Source: Amoeboaphelidium protococcarum (taxonomy: Eukaryota; Aphelidiomycota; Aphelidea). Taken from it: a DNA stretch of 64,000 nucleotides. Positions 49,383 through 61,912 of this stretch are shown piece after piece (positions within the stretch are counted from its first letter, which is position 1; every line of letters begins with the position of its first letter). The stretch covers positions 558,001-622,000 of the forward strand of contig JALECJ010000001.1 of NCBI GenBank assembly GCA_023515745.1, written 5' to 3'. A program made the position numbers and the translations under genes. The notes under the pieces were generated by a model. The model had not been told where the DNA came from and searched no databases. It saw only the letters and a list, made by a program, of their open reading frames with translations.

Positions 49383-52300
49383 ATGATCATTAAGCATTAG
49401 TATTATTATCTTCATCTGCTGTCATTGCTGCTTGCTTTTCTGCCTTAACTCGCTCATGCTCAATATGACACAACGGTTGTCAGCGATAACGCAACTGACG
49501 TGAAATTGAGCTCAGATGGCTCGCTATGGATTTCTGGCTCTAAGAATGGCCTTTATTCTCTGGTTTAATGGGCCCCTGCAACATAAACTATTACTCGCAC
49601 TGTCACCTTTGGCACTGGCTCTGGTAATCAATTTGAAGCTGTTAGTGTTGACACTGCCACTTTGGAGGTGTATGCTGTGGGTCGCTGTAGCAACGCGTTT
49701 AACGGCCAATCACTTATCGGTGGAGTTGATATTGCGCTGGTGAAAGTCAACTCAGTCGGCACAGTGATATGGACGCGTATATTTGGCTCAATGTACAATG
49801 ACTTTCCAAAGACTGTTTATGTCGATTCGTATAACTAGTTTGTGTACGTCGCTGGTAATACTTATGGCTATGTTAACACGGGCTCAAGTCAGTCTCTGTC
49901 CATTTCGCAATGCTTTCTGTCAAAGTACAGCGCCGCTGGTCAACACATTTGGACTGTACAAAAGACTTCAACTTCTGGATGTGATATAAGATCTATTCTA
50001 GTGGCGCCTAACAATGCTAACTACATTTATGCTGGTGGTGTGTTTAACAATGTTAATGCACACTTGACTATATTCAGTCCTGATGATGGAAGCTAGATCT
50101 CATCCACAGTTGTGTCCGGCTACACTAAAATAGGAATTAATGCTTTGGCGTTTAGTCTCTCTGGTTCTACTATATTTGCTGCCGGGTACATCCAGGGTTC
50201 GATCGATGGAGAATCTGCATCAGGACTAGGTGATGGCTGGGTTACTGAGTTTAATTTAGCTGGTACTAGGTCGGCCAAGAGTGTGATATATGGCTCATCG
50301 TCTGAAGATGCTTTTGAAGCAATTAATGTTGACTTTGCTAACGGAAACATTTGGGTCACTGGCTGGATAAAAGGAACTGCGGGCTCATTCAGTAACAATG
50401 GAGGAAAGGATGGTGTGTACCTGCGACTGAGTCCTTCTACTTTAAACTGGTAGAGTGCCTATAATTTTTACACCGTAAGCAGTACTATGGATGATATGGG
50501 TCTTGGCATAGTGGTCGATTTCTATGGGTATGTGAATATTGCCTGCTAATTGGTGAATGATGGTAGAATAGCGGTTCAATAAGGCTAGGCTCGTGCATTT
50601 TAGAGATTGGCCACGACAAGGACTAAGCCTGTGACGACAACAACTACTACCACGACTACTACTACGACTACTACGACGACGACCACCACGACTACTACTA
50701 CTACAACAAGTACAACAACTACTACCACGACGACTACAACAAGTACAACTACTACCACGACGACTACGACGACCCCTACGACGACTACTACGACTACCAC
50801 CACCACTACAACAACAACTCCAACTACGACAACGACAACTACGACAACAACTACCACAACTACTACCATGACGACTACGACTCCTACGACTACGACAACA
50901 ACAACCACTACTACTACCACAACAACTCCAACAACTACGACAACAACTACGACAACGACTACAACAACAACTACTACCACAACTACTACAACAACTCCAA
51001 CTACCACTGCTACCACGACTACAACGACGACGACTACTACTCCCACGACGACAACGACTACCACTACCACAACAACTACTCCAACTACCACGACAACAAC
51101 GACTACTACCACGACAACAACAACTACTACCTCTACTCCGACAACCACTGCTGATGTTTTTACTAGCACAACATTGGAGTCGTCTACTTACGTATGGTCG
51201 TCTTTGGTTGTTAGTTTAAATAGTTCCACCGTGGTTGGGTCTACGTCGTCGCATAAAACATCTACTATGCTCACCTTTGCGTTCTCTTTTAGTTATGCAA
51301 GTCATGAGTTCACATCCACTGCGTCGTCTTATTCTGACCCTAATGATGGATCATAGGCTCCTCAGTAGTAACCTTCTAGTCTCTTCTCTCTCGCAAGTAT
51401 CTTGGGCATTGTTGCATTTGTTATCATTGCTGCCGTATTCATAGGTGCTATCATGGTTTATAGATAGCATAAAAGACTTACATTGCTTAAGGCAACCACT
51501 TAGTCAAAGCCTGTGTACATGGCTACATCGTACTCATCTTCACAGTAAACTGGTTACCTTCCTAGTGCAACAGCTATGCAAACGCAGACCACAGCTTTAT
51601 CAACTAATTACGCAATCTACATTCCTGCCTTTCTCAAGAGTGATTTTGGAATTGACTTTTAGTTGTTGCATTAAGTCGCTGCCGGTGGTACGTCTAAGAT
51701 CTACGCTGTCCGCATTCTGGCACCTAAAATTAATGATATGGTCGGCAATGAGCAGGCGGTGGCCAAGGTGTGTAATCATGCAATTGGGTAAATGTCTGTG
51801 AATGATCAGCAGGCATTTTATCAGGAGCTGAGTTTATTATGGAAGTTTAGAGATGTTCCTTTCATCACAAAGCTATATGCTTACTGCGACACGTCTGAAG
51901 CTGTCATGTTATTGAAGTACTATCCGTTTGGCACGTTGTCGTCTTATGTTCTTGGGGATGGCCAAGCAATTAATGTTTTTCCTTACAGTAAGGTTCAAGT
52001 TCATGTTTTGTTGAAGATTCTGGCTCAGACTTTGGCTTATATGCACAGTCAGCAAATTGTACATTGTGATTTGAAGCCGTAAAATGTACTGCTCGATTCT
52101 GATCCTGTTGCACATTGGCTGGTCCCTATTCTATCCGACTTTGGAATCTCCTGTATCGCTGATGACAGTGCTCTGCAGGTTGCAGCTTTCCAGGTCAGTT
52201 AGCAGAGAGGTTTGTCTGTGGCTTATGCTGCACCGGAAGTTTTGCTGAATTTTAGACATCATTTCCTGGAGAGACAACCACAAGTGCTGAAAGCTGGTGA

Positions 52301-52388
52301 CGTGTACGCATATGCTGTAATGATGTGCAACATTTTGACGCGTTTAAAGCCTTGGACTGTAAATGGGAAGCGTTACAGTAAATAATGA
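49383..52388 (+). CDS. Receptor-like kinase 1: propeller ectodomain, poly-Thr stalk, truncated kinase
   Basis: Single exon, 1001 aa, TGA 52386-52388. Signal peptide 1-26; ectodomain about 35-415 made of SBBP-type beta-propeller repeats ('GGVDIALVKVNSVGTVIWTR', 'FVYVAGNTYG', 'NIWVTGW'). A nearly pure Thr stalk of 172 codons (418-589) follows, then one transmembrane helix at about 666-694 ('ILGIVAFVIIAAVFIGAIMVY') and a TKL-like kinase from about 756. The kinase keeps 'VAKV' (beta-3 Lys), 'YQELSLLWKF' (alpha-C Glu), 'HCDLKPQNVLL', 'LSDFGIS', 'YAAPEVL' and 'GDVYAYAVMMCNILTR'. It ends some 15 residues later, lacking helices G to I. The two downstream paralogues end at the same point. The likely role is cell-surface sensing; the ligand is unknown. 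Confidence 0.85.
50634..51149 (+). repeat. ACN repeat encoding poly-Thr stalk (receptor 1)
   Basis: 172 almost uninterrupted ACN codons with scattered Pro, Ser, Ala and Met, using all four Thr codons. Mucin-like, so probably heavily O-glycosylated and rod-like. The opposite strand reads as an open poly-Val frame, which is an artefact. Confidence 0.92.
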
Positions 52389-53680
52389 GAATTGATATTG
52401 ATGTTAAAATGAGATGATAATAAAGAGATAACTGTGTTTATGATAAAACTTGTCATTTATCTCTTTCAAGGCTTTCAACACCCAAATGGTTGGCTGTTTC
52501 GCCATTTAAGCTCACATATTTTAGTACTTTTGACGATGCCGTTGCTGGTGCCAAGCCACATGTGTTACATATTGCAGTAAAGATCAATGCTACTTACTAC
52601 AACTGTACTGAAAAGCCTGTTTTGTGGCATATTTGGGCAATAACAAGTCGTCGGATTGACACGCATGCACCATTTAATCAAGTCAACTGTCTGGAATGAT
52701 ATGTAGCCTTACTAGCACATTCCACAGTTATGAGACTCCGTACATCCGGTTCTAGTAAGTCATCAGGTGCTTTTTACTGTATATACTCCTTCGCTGCATT
52801 CCATATCGTCAATAGTTCTCCATATGTGCCGTAAAGCCTCGTTGTTTATAACAGGTGTCGTAGAATTAAGTTCATCGCGTTTTGTGTTGAAATGTCTTTG
52901 GATTCGGCGCACTAGTTGTTCAAGTGAAGAGCTTTCAGAAGGTGTTGAATTGAGTCACAATCTAAAAGTTTAAAGAAATTGAATGTGTAAATTCTAAAGC
53001 TTACCAATGGAGGAGGCTGCCAACAAACGAAGTGTAATCTGTTCGTTAACTGCGGCACTTTATATTACCCAGCTTGTGCTTCGACGGCGATTTCCTCTTG
53101 AAATTTACAATAATCGCTAACCGAATTTTGATACAGAAAGGCGCGCTCTAAGATCGAGGCCGGGACGGCATTTGTACTCAATAAACCACGGAGAACTGTG
53201 ATGTTAAGCTTTTGGTTTTTCATCTGCCCCTCTATCTTCTTGTTTCAGCCTGCATCTTTTAAGTGTAGGAAGGGACAAAGAGAGAGAATGAAGTGAATAT
53301 GAGATGCAACGATCATATATACAGTTGTTTCAACTTTATAAGGTGAGAAGATCGAGTGATCAAGTTTTAGCTCATCCGTCAGTACCGAATCAACAAGAGT
53401 GTTATTTAACTTGTTTTAGTAAACGGAATCCGGTTCTGTCCCAAATATATCCTTCGAGTTAAGCGATTATCCATTATTATGGGGTTTTATTTTATGCAAA
53501 TTGGTTACCGCAACACCCGCCTTTTCAGTAACTTTGTGCTGTCATTGATATGAGCTATAAATAGGTAGTTGGTGAACAGCAGTAGTCTCTGTCAATAATT
53601 TTTTTCATCTAGAGTCATCTTTCTGTCCCATCGATAACATTAACATTTTAAAGTGTTTACAATCTGATTATCTATTTTTT
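52389..53680. other. Intergenic region between receptor kinases 1 and 2
   Basis: 1.29 kb. Open frames on the plus strand (for example about 52490-52700 and fragments to about 52975) have protein-like stretches but no recognisable family, no shared frame and no paralogue. They may be decayed coding sequence. Nothing firm is supported. Confidence 0.5.
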
Positions 53681-55141
53681 ATGATCTTGCTTAGATACTT
53701 TCACTCTCTGCTGGCGCTTATTATCGCACTGCTGTTTCAACTCGCTCAAGCTCAATATTACACACCAATTGTTTGCGATAACTCTACAGACGTCAAATTA
53801 AGCTCAGACAACACGCTGTGGATTGCGTGCTCTAAGAATGGCCTTTACGCACTGGTAAATTTGTAACCTTCATCGAGAAACATTATTCGCACTGTCACCT
53901 ATGGTACTGGCACTGGTAATCAATTTGAAGCTGTGAGTGTTGACACTGCCACGCTGGAGGTGTATGCTGTGGGTCGCTGTAGCAACGCGTTTAATGGCCA
54001 ATCACTGATTGGTGGAGTTGATATTGCGCTGGTTAAGGTCAACTCAGTTGGCACAGTGATATGGACGCGTGTACTTGGTTCAATGTATAATGACTTTCCA
54101 AAGACAGTATATGTCGATTCGTATAACTAGTTTGTGTACGTCGCTGGTAATACTTATGGCTATGTGAACACGGGTTCAAGTCAGTCTCTGTCCATTTCGC
54201 AGTGCTTTCTATCAAAGTATAGCGCTGCTGGTCAACACATTTGGACTGTACAAAAGACTTCAACTTCTGGATGTGATATAAGATCAATTCTAGTTGCGCC
54301 TAACAATGATAATTACATTTATGCTGGTGGTGTTTTCAATTAAAAAGCGTTTTTGACCATATTCAGTCCTCATGATGGAAGCGAAATTTCATCCACTTCA
54401 AACTCTGGCTTTCCAAACTCTGGCTTCAATTCTCTGGCATTTAGTCTTTCTGGTTCTAGTATTTTTGCCGCCGGGTATATCTAGGGATCGATTGATGGTA
54501 AAGCCTGGGCTGGAAAGGGTGATGCCTGGGTTACTGAGTTCAATTTGGCTGGTACTAGGTAGCCTAAGAGCTTGATAATGGGATCCTCGGAAGAAGAAGC
54601 TTTTGAAGCCATCACTGTCGACTTTGCGTCCGGAAATGTTTGGGTCACTGGATGGGCAACGGGTGAGTTCTTGGGAATGTTCAATGAGGGTGGAAAAGAT
54701 GGGTTTTACGTGAGACTTTCGCCTTCTACTCTTGCTGGAATAACTTTATATAGATTTTACTCTGTTGGAACTAATTGGAATGATATCGGTTTTGGAATAG
54801 TAGTTGATGGATATGGATATGTGAACATAGCGTGCTAATTGGAAGCAAATGGCAGATTGGCAATTGACTAGGACTTGGGTCATGCGCTTTCAAAGTTGGT
54901 GACGACCGCGACGAAGCCTTTTACGACGACTACCACGACTACGACAACGACAACTACCACGACGACGACAACAACTACAACTACAACAACGACTACGACA
55001 ACGACTACGACGACGACTCCTACGACTACGACAACTACGACTACGACGACGACTCCTACGACTACGACAACAACAACTACTACTACCACCACAACGACTC
55101 CAACAACGACTCCAACAACTACAACCACCACTACTACAACA

Positions 55142-55193
<52 letters not shown>

Positions 55194-56596
55194 CTACGAC
55201 AACAACAACGACTACTACCACAACAACAACTTCGACGACCACTACTACCACAACTACTACTACTACGACTACCACTACAACATCCACCCCGACGACAACA
55301 ACAACTACTACCTCTACTCCGACTACCACTACAACTACAAAGTCTTCCACTCCTGTTATGTTTACGAGCACAACAATGGAATCTTCTACTTATGTATGGT
55401 CGTCTTTGGTTAATTTGAATAGTTCCACCGTGGTTGGCTCGACGTCGTCGCATACTACATCTACTATGCTGACTTTTGCGTTCCCTTTTAGCTATGTAAG
55501 TTACTAGTTCACATCCACTGCGTCGTATGATTCTGGCCCTAATGATGGATCATAAGCTCCTCAGTAGTAACCTTCTAGCATCATTTCGCTAGCAAGTATA
55601 TTGGGAATAGTTGCGTTTGCTTTTATAGCTGCAGTTTTGATTGGCGCTATTATGATAAGTCGTCAGCGTAGAAGACGTACATAGTTAAAGGCTAATACTA
55701 CATCAAGACATGAATATAAAGCGACATCGTACTCATCTTCACAGCAAACTGGTTACCTTTCAAGTGCAACAGCTATGCAAACGCAGACCACAGCTTTGTC
55801 AACTAATTACGCAATCTACATTCCTGCCTTTCTCAAGAGTGATTTTGGAACTGACTTTTAGCTGCTGCATTAAGTCGCTGCTGGTGGCACATCTAAAATT
55901 TACGCTGTCCGTATTCTGGCACCTAAAATCAATGATATGGTCGGTAATGAACAGGCGGTGGCCAAGGTGTGTAATCATGCAATTGGGTAAATGTCTGTGA
56001 ATGATCAGCAGGCATTCTACCAGGAGCTGAGTTTGTTGTGGAAGTTTAGAGATATTCCGTACATCACAAAGCTATATACTTACTGTGATACTTTTGAAGC
56101 TGTCATGTTACTGAAGTACTATCCATTTGGCACGTTGTCATCGTACGTTCTTCGAGAAGGCCAAGCTGTTACTAAATTTCCATACAGTAAGGTTTAGGTT
56201 CATGTTTTGTTAAAGATTCTGGCTCAGACGTTGGCTTATATGCACAATCAGCAAATTGTGCATTGTGATTTGAAGCCGTAGAATGTACTGTTAGATTCTG
56301 ATCCAGTTGCACATTGGCTGGTTCCTATTCTATCTGACTTTGGAATTTCTTGTATTGCTGATAATAGTGCTCTGCAGGTTGCAGCTTTCCAAGTAAGTCA
56401 GTAGAAAGGTTTGACGGTGACCTATGCTGCACCAGAAGTTTTGTCGAATTTCAGGCGCCAGGTCGTTGAAAAGTAACCACAAGTGCTGAAAGCGGGCGAC
56501 GTGTACGCATATGCTGTAATGATGTGCAACATTTTGACTCGTTCAAAGCCTTGGACTGTTACTGGAAAGCGTTATAATTAATAGTAAGTGTAATGA
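53681..56596 (+). CDS. Receptor-like kinase 2 (close paralogue of 1)
   Basis: Single exon, 971 aa, TGA 56594-56596. Same order as receptor 1: signal peptide 'LLALIIALLFQLAQA', propeller repeats nearly identical over long stretches ('VYAVGRCSNAFNGQSLIGG'), Thr stalk at about 415-553, transmembrane helix at about 633-660, and a kinase from about 724. 'HCDLKPQNVLLD', 'LSDFGIS', 'YAAPEVL' and 'GDVYAYAVMMCNILTRSKPW' are kept. It ends 'GKRYNQQQVQ', again without helices G to I. DNA similarity to copy 1 is highest in the cytoplasmic part, pointing to recent duplication or gene conversion. The stalk has diverged in length and contains a pure ACT microsatellite. Confidence 0.85.
54923..55339 (+). repeat. 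ACN repeat encoding poly-Thr stalk (receptor 2)
   Basis: About 139 codons, almost all Thr. It includes a pure (ACT) run of roughly 16 units at about 55145-55192, which should make stalk length prone to change by slippage. Confidence 0.92.
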
Positions 56597-56798
56597 TGTT
56601 TAATAAATTTAGAAGAATTTAATTACCATTTGAACATACAGTACAGGACATTTGAGATTTCATGATGAAATTCTTTTACTAAGATGAGCCCCATCTATTT
56701 ATAAGACTTGCCGCCCGACTTAGTCATCTTTGAATATCTTAATTCAGTCTAGTATTGAATGATTTTTTAACTTATACACACTTGACAAAATTCATAAA

Positions 56799-59402
56799 AT
56801 GAATGCGATACTCTATGTGGTCTTGGCATTATCGACTATCTAATTCAGTCTGGTGGCGCCCTAAAGTTTATAACAGTTGGCTGTTTCAAGTAATGTTACA
56901 GACCTAGCGTTGGATTCCCAAGGTGCAAAGTGGATGTGTGGCTCTAAAAATGGGCTATTTCATATAGCAAAGGGCCGCCCTGAATATAAAGAAATTTCAG
57001 TTGATCTCTCTTTTGGTATTGAGAGGGGAAATCAGCTGGAAGCTTTGAGTGTTCATCACGCGTCTGGCGATGTGTACACAGTGGGGCGTTGCGTTAATCA
57101 ATTCATCTCCAATCAGCCCATCATTGGTGGCATTGATATTGCTCTTTTCAAGCTAAATGCAACAGGAGCCATACAATGGTCACGCGTCTTCGGGTCGAAA
57201 GCTGACGATTTTGCGATGGATATTCAAGTTGATGTTGATAATGAGTTTTTGTATATTGTTGGATCAACTTATGGCCGGCTGAATTCTCCCTCCTCGCCAG
57301 ATTATACGTCAACATGGACATCAAGTCAATGTTTTATCTCAAAGTATTCTACTAATGGTAGCCACGTGTGGACAGTGTAGCGGCGTTAACAAAATGGCTG
57401 TGAATTGAGATCTCTGCTCTTGGATTCACGTTAAAATGGGTATATTTATGCAGGTGGAATCATCAATGACTTGAACGCGTATTTTGTCAAGATTTCTACG
57501 GAAGATGGCACTTTAGTCAAGGAGCTGTAGTATAAAAGCTCTTTTATAGGTAGAGCTGGTATAAATTCAATCGTGTTTTCCCAAGATGGATCTTCAATTT
57601 ACTCTGCTGGCTATATTTAACAAAAGGAATAGTCGTCATCTGGACCAAAGTCTGATATGTGGATAACCTAATTAGATCTTGAAGGTACCTGGATGTAGGA
57701 TAAAAACTTTATATATGGGTCTACGTAAGATGATGCTATTGAATCCATAACTTTGGATCGATACACCGGCCTTTTGGTGGCTACAGGCTGGGCAGCTGGC
57801 TAAGTGGGCACTTTACCTTATGGCTCAGGCAAAGTTGGAATTATAGTGCGCGTTAATCCTTAGGCTATGAGATGGACTTACATTGCCAGCTTCTTTACTG
57901 CTCCTTCCAGTGGTGAATTCGATGACATGGGGCTCGGTATAGTTGTAGACTAGTTTGGCTTTGTAAATGTTGCTGCTTTTCATCTAGGAGCCGGGTATGT
58001 CGTTGTAGATTCTGATAGCACGCACTCAAGCACACTATATGGTACATCTACAATGACACAATTAGAAAGCACTAGTAGTCCGGGCATGTTCAATTCATTG
58101 ACAGCTTCCACGTTTACTTCCCTAATCTATGGCAGTTCCACGGTGAACTATTCGGCATAAGTATCTTCTTCATCAGTTGGAGATGCACTGTCTGAAATTT
58201 CTCCTCAGACAACAGAAGTACCCGTTGCTTAGCCTTCATCAGCTGTGGAGTCGTCGACTTTGCTCATTACCCAGTCGTCTTAGTGGCAATAATATGCATC
58301 GTTTCCTGTTTAGACCTTCACACAGTCTACCTTCAAAGTATCGTCTGTATCAAGTTAGTTGCCACCTGGAATATTGCAGTAAACAGACGGACTATTGCAA
58401 TCGTGGCTTGTCATAATGCTATTAAGTATTCTGGGTCTTGTGGTTATCCTAGCAGGTATTGTGTTGTTTTACGTTATCTATAAACGAAGGCGATAAAAAA
58501 GAAACCTGATAAAGTTGATGCCTCCGTCGTAGAAGAACTTGATTGAAATGAACACCATTACATCTGATATCTCGGCCAAGAAATCCGTCTACTCAACAAC
58601 CTTCTCGTAAACAAATGGGCGCACTATGGAGGTTGAGACTCAGCACGCTATGTACATACCTGGATTTCTAAAGTTTGAGCTTTCAACAGACGTGTAGCTA
58701 TTGTAAATGGTGGCCAAAGGTGGAACATCAAAGTTGTATCGCACACGAATATTGAACTCAGATATAATAGAGCGATCGCAGGACCATGATGTGATACTTA
58801 AACTCTGGAATAGTACTCTAAATTCGTTGAGTTCACTAGAGGTGCAGTCATTCTATCAAGAGCTAAGTCTTTTATGGCGATTCCGGGATGCGCCGTTCAT
58901 CTGTCACGTGTTTGGATATGATGACACTTAAAGACCGGCAATGCTCCTTCAGTACTATCCTCTGGGCACCTTGGCTCAATACATCTACAAAGAGTCTCCC
59001 ACGTCGTAGATGTACAAGCTGACGAAGCGAAGTCTTATGAGAATAACACTGTTCCTCTCCTAGACGATAGAATTTGTTCATGATCAGCAAGTGATACATT
59101 GTGATCTGAAACCGCAGAATGTGCTACTGGATGTAGATCGAGATGGGCAGCTTGTGCCTATACTGACAGATTTTGGTATCGCTCAAATTGCAGACAGCGA
59201 TTCTCCAAAGATAAGTGGCTTCAAGTTTAGTGAACTGAAAGGCTTGTCCATCAACTACGCGTCGCCAGAAGTGCTTCACAACTACAGATAGAATGTAGTG
59301 GAACGTAACGCGCTGATTCTCAAAGCAGGTGACGTTTACTCACTTTCCCTCATCATTTGCACCGTTCTTAAAAGATAACGGCCTTGGGCAAGCAGGCGAT
59401 GA
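56799..59402 (+). CDS. Receptor-like kinase 3 (diverged paralogue, Ser/Thr stalk)
   Basis: Single exon, 867 aa, TGA 59400-59402. Signal peptide at about 1-24; propeller ectodomain ('GGIDIALFKLNATGAIQWSR', 'FLYIVGSTYG', 'LVATGWAAG'). A Ser/Thr-rich but not poly-Thr stalk follows, a transmembrane helix at about 536-563 ('VIMLLSILGLVVILAGIVLFYVIY') and a kinase from about 631. Catalytic motifs are intact: 'VILKLWN', 'YQELSLLWRF', 'HCDLKPQNVLLD', 'LTDFGIA', 'YASPEVL', 'GDVYSLSLIICTVLKRQRPW'. The protein ends five residues later, at the same kinase position as copies 1 and 2 despite strong divergence. An intron-like GTAAGT...TGTAG segment lies just downstream (about 59431-59465), outside the frame. 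Confidence 0.83.
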
Positions 59403-59619
59403 AAATCTGTTCTAAGTGAATGAATATACAGTAAGTCGGTGATTTTTGATTCTGTTATACTGTAGGAGCTAATCTGTATGAACAAGATGCCATCTCGACG
59501 TCGGCTCATCGCGTTCTGAATCTGAACGCTTTTCTTTTGTTCAGTTTCTCTTTTTCTTCTTCATTTATATTTCGTGATAGTATCTTAAGTCTAGTGTCAT
59601 TAAAATTTATATTCGAGTT

Positions 59620-61725
59620 ATGAGGCTATAAAATTCACCTGATAAGCATTAGAGATAGATTATAAAACGATCTCAGAAGGCTGGCCATGTATTCACTTTT
59701 GGTTCTGGAGTGGGTGGTGAGCTTGGTCTGTCTGCTGTGTTGAATGAACGCAGGAAGCCCGGTAATGTCAAGTTGTTGAACGACAAGTAGATTGTGGACG
59801 TGGAATGTGGTGGTTAGCACACATTGGCTCTGGACATAGATGGCAACGTCTACAGCTGGGGTATAAATGACCAAGGTGCTCTTGGTAGAATTACACATGA
59901 AGAAGTTATTGAGGAGAGTGATGATGAGGACTCTAGTGATGATGATGGTGATGGAGAGAAACCGTTGAAGGGCACTGAAGCCTGGGCTCCACTCAAAGTT
60001 GGGATTAAAGATGATGATGGACAGGACGTGAAAGTGGTCCAGATGGTCTGTGCCGATTCCTTTTGTGCAGTGCTGAGTGACGCTGGTGAAGTTTACGCCT
60101 GGGGTAGTTTTAGAGATCCATCTGGAATTCTCGGATTTAATAAACTTATGGAGAGGAAGAGTTAGAATTTGCCCATTAAATTGCGTGCGTTCGGTAAAGA
60201 GACAGTAGTTGCACTGGGCAGTGGTGAAAATCATATATTTGCAATCACCTCTGATGATACGCTGTGGGCATTTGGTGCTAATGATGAATACTAGCTGGGG
60301 AGACGTGTTAGTTCAAGATTCAAGAATAATCTGGATCCTTATGAGATTAAAGGTTTTGGTAAGCGATAGAGTATTCTGCATTAGATTGTGAAGATTACAG
60401 GTGGTGCTTATCATACCATGTACGTTAATAGTAATGGCGAGTTGTATGCATTTGGTTGCAATAATTGTGGTTAGCTGGGTCTTGGTGATTTACTATCTCA
60501 CTTGAATGGTCCCGAGCGTGTTCAGTATGCCATAGCTGCTGATGGAAAGACCAGAATAGATTTACCGCCTATTATTGATATTGCTGCTGGAGAGTCACAT
60601 TCTGTGGCTGTATCTGCAGATGGTCGACTCTTTACGTGGGGTGCCAATCTGGAAGGATAGTTGGGCTATGAAGCGGATCGACCTGTGTTTGGAGATGAAC
60701 GGGATACTGAGCTGGAAACTACACTTGCTATGAATGGTGCTGCTGATAGTGATTCAAATCTGTAATAATAAGGAAATTAGACTGTTGATAACACTGCCTC
60801 ATACAAGTAAAAGTATTAGCCATATCCTAGAGAAGTGCCACAAGTTGTATTTGATGACCAACACGGACTTCCACCACTGAATGAAGACAAAGTTGTTGGA
60901 GTAGATGCTCAATCTAGATTTACCATTGCATACACTGCTGGTGGTAGTTTGTACACTTTTGGTAGTGGTCACTCGTATCAGCTGGGTAATGAAGAAATGG
61001 AAGATGAGACTGTGCCATTTAAAGTACAACTTAAAGGAAGGCGTGTAATTACCGCCAGATGTGGAGGTTAGTTTACAATGTTTCTACTTGAGCCTAAAGA
61101 TTAGGCCTCTAAACCACCTTCTAACATTAACAATCAAATCCCTGCATTGGCTTAAATTAATGGGTCTTTAGATGCTAAGTAGTAGCAGATGTAAGATTCC
61201 AACATGCAAGACTACAGGTAATCTAAAGTGGCCATTCCAACGTCAGTACCGGCATCTCCTGCTTTAAATCGTTTGCCTATTGCACCGTCATCACCTAAAC
61301 GCGTTCTCGATATGATGGAACTTGACAATGAATTCAAAGCTCAGCAGAGACGAGGTAGATCACACTAAAAGTCTTCGTCACCTCTTGATGCCGCCAAAGT
61401 GCTTCGATAGACTTTTGAAAATGTCTGCGTCAGTCCTGAGAGGAAGCGTCCGCGTGCCGATGGTAATGGTGGTGGTGTTGCTCATGGCCCTGATGGAAGT
61501 ATATTGAAGAGCCCGTCCACTTACAGTCGTGATGAAAAGATGGCTCCATGGTCTCCAAATAGGAAAGATTCGCCTGGATTATTTAATGCTCCTGTTGGTG
61601 CTGGTGCAAGTTCTACCGCCTAGAATAGTAGCAAGCGTACTCTACATGAACGCTTAAACAAGGTGAAGAAATAGCAATCCGCTGCTGATAATACTGCTGG
61701 CACTAGAAAGTCAAGTCGAAAATGA
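59620..61725 (+). CDS. RCC1-type Ran guanine-nucleotide exchange factor
   Basis: Single exon, 701 aa, TGA 61723-61725. RCC1 repeats form a seven-bladed propeller from about residue 20 to 485: 'HVFTFGSGVGGELGL', '[30 protein letters not shown]', 'VYAWGSFRDPSGILGF' (close to the WGSFRDNNG blade of true RCC1), 'FAFGANDEYQLGR' type blades and 'GGSLYTFGSGHSYQLGN'. RCC1 charges Ran with GTP on chromatin. An acidic insertion (EESDDEDSSDDDGDG) interrupts the second blade. A C-terminal basic, Ser/Pro-rich extension of about 200 residues is longer than in animal RCC1 and could hold nuclear-import or chromatin-binding signals. Confidence 0.88.
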
Positions 61726-61912
61726 ATATATAATCTGTTATCATCCATTGAAGTATTAAAATTCATAATCCATATTGCTTGGTACTCATTCCTATTGTAC
61801 AATTCTTCACAGCTTGTCATTCATTCATAAGACTACTCTCATTTTTGTAAATTTCACTCATTAACAACGACTACTGGAGGACGGCCCACTTGACAAAGAA
61901 GGCGCTTATCAT

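Noticed and set aside
50600-51169. Long poly-Val open frame on the minus strand
   Set aside because: Mirror image of the ACN (Thr) repeat on the plus strand; no independent coding signal. The same holds for 54880-55371 and the Arg/Cys/Ser-rich frame at 54890-55453.
52341-52720. Missed intron completing the C-lobe of receptor kinase 1
   Set aside because: GTAAAT donors and a TGTAG near 52702 exist, but the joined sequence shows no kinase C-lobe features and copy 2 lacks matching sites.
52490-52975. Protein-like open frames between receptor kinases 1 and 2
   Set aside because: No recognisable family, frames do not join, and no paralogue downstream of receptor 2; kept as unexplained intergenic sequence.
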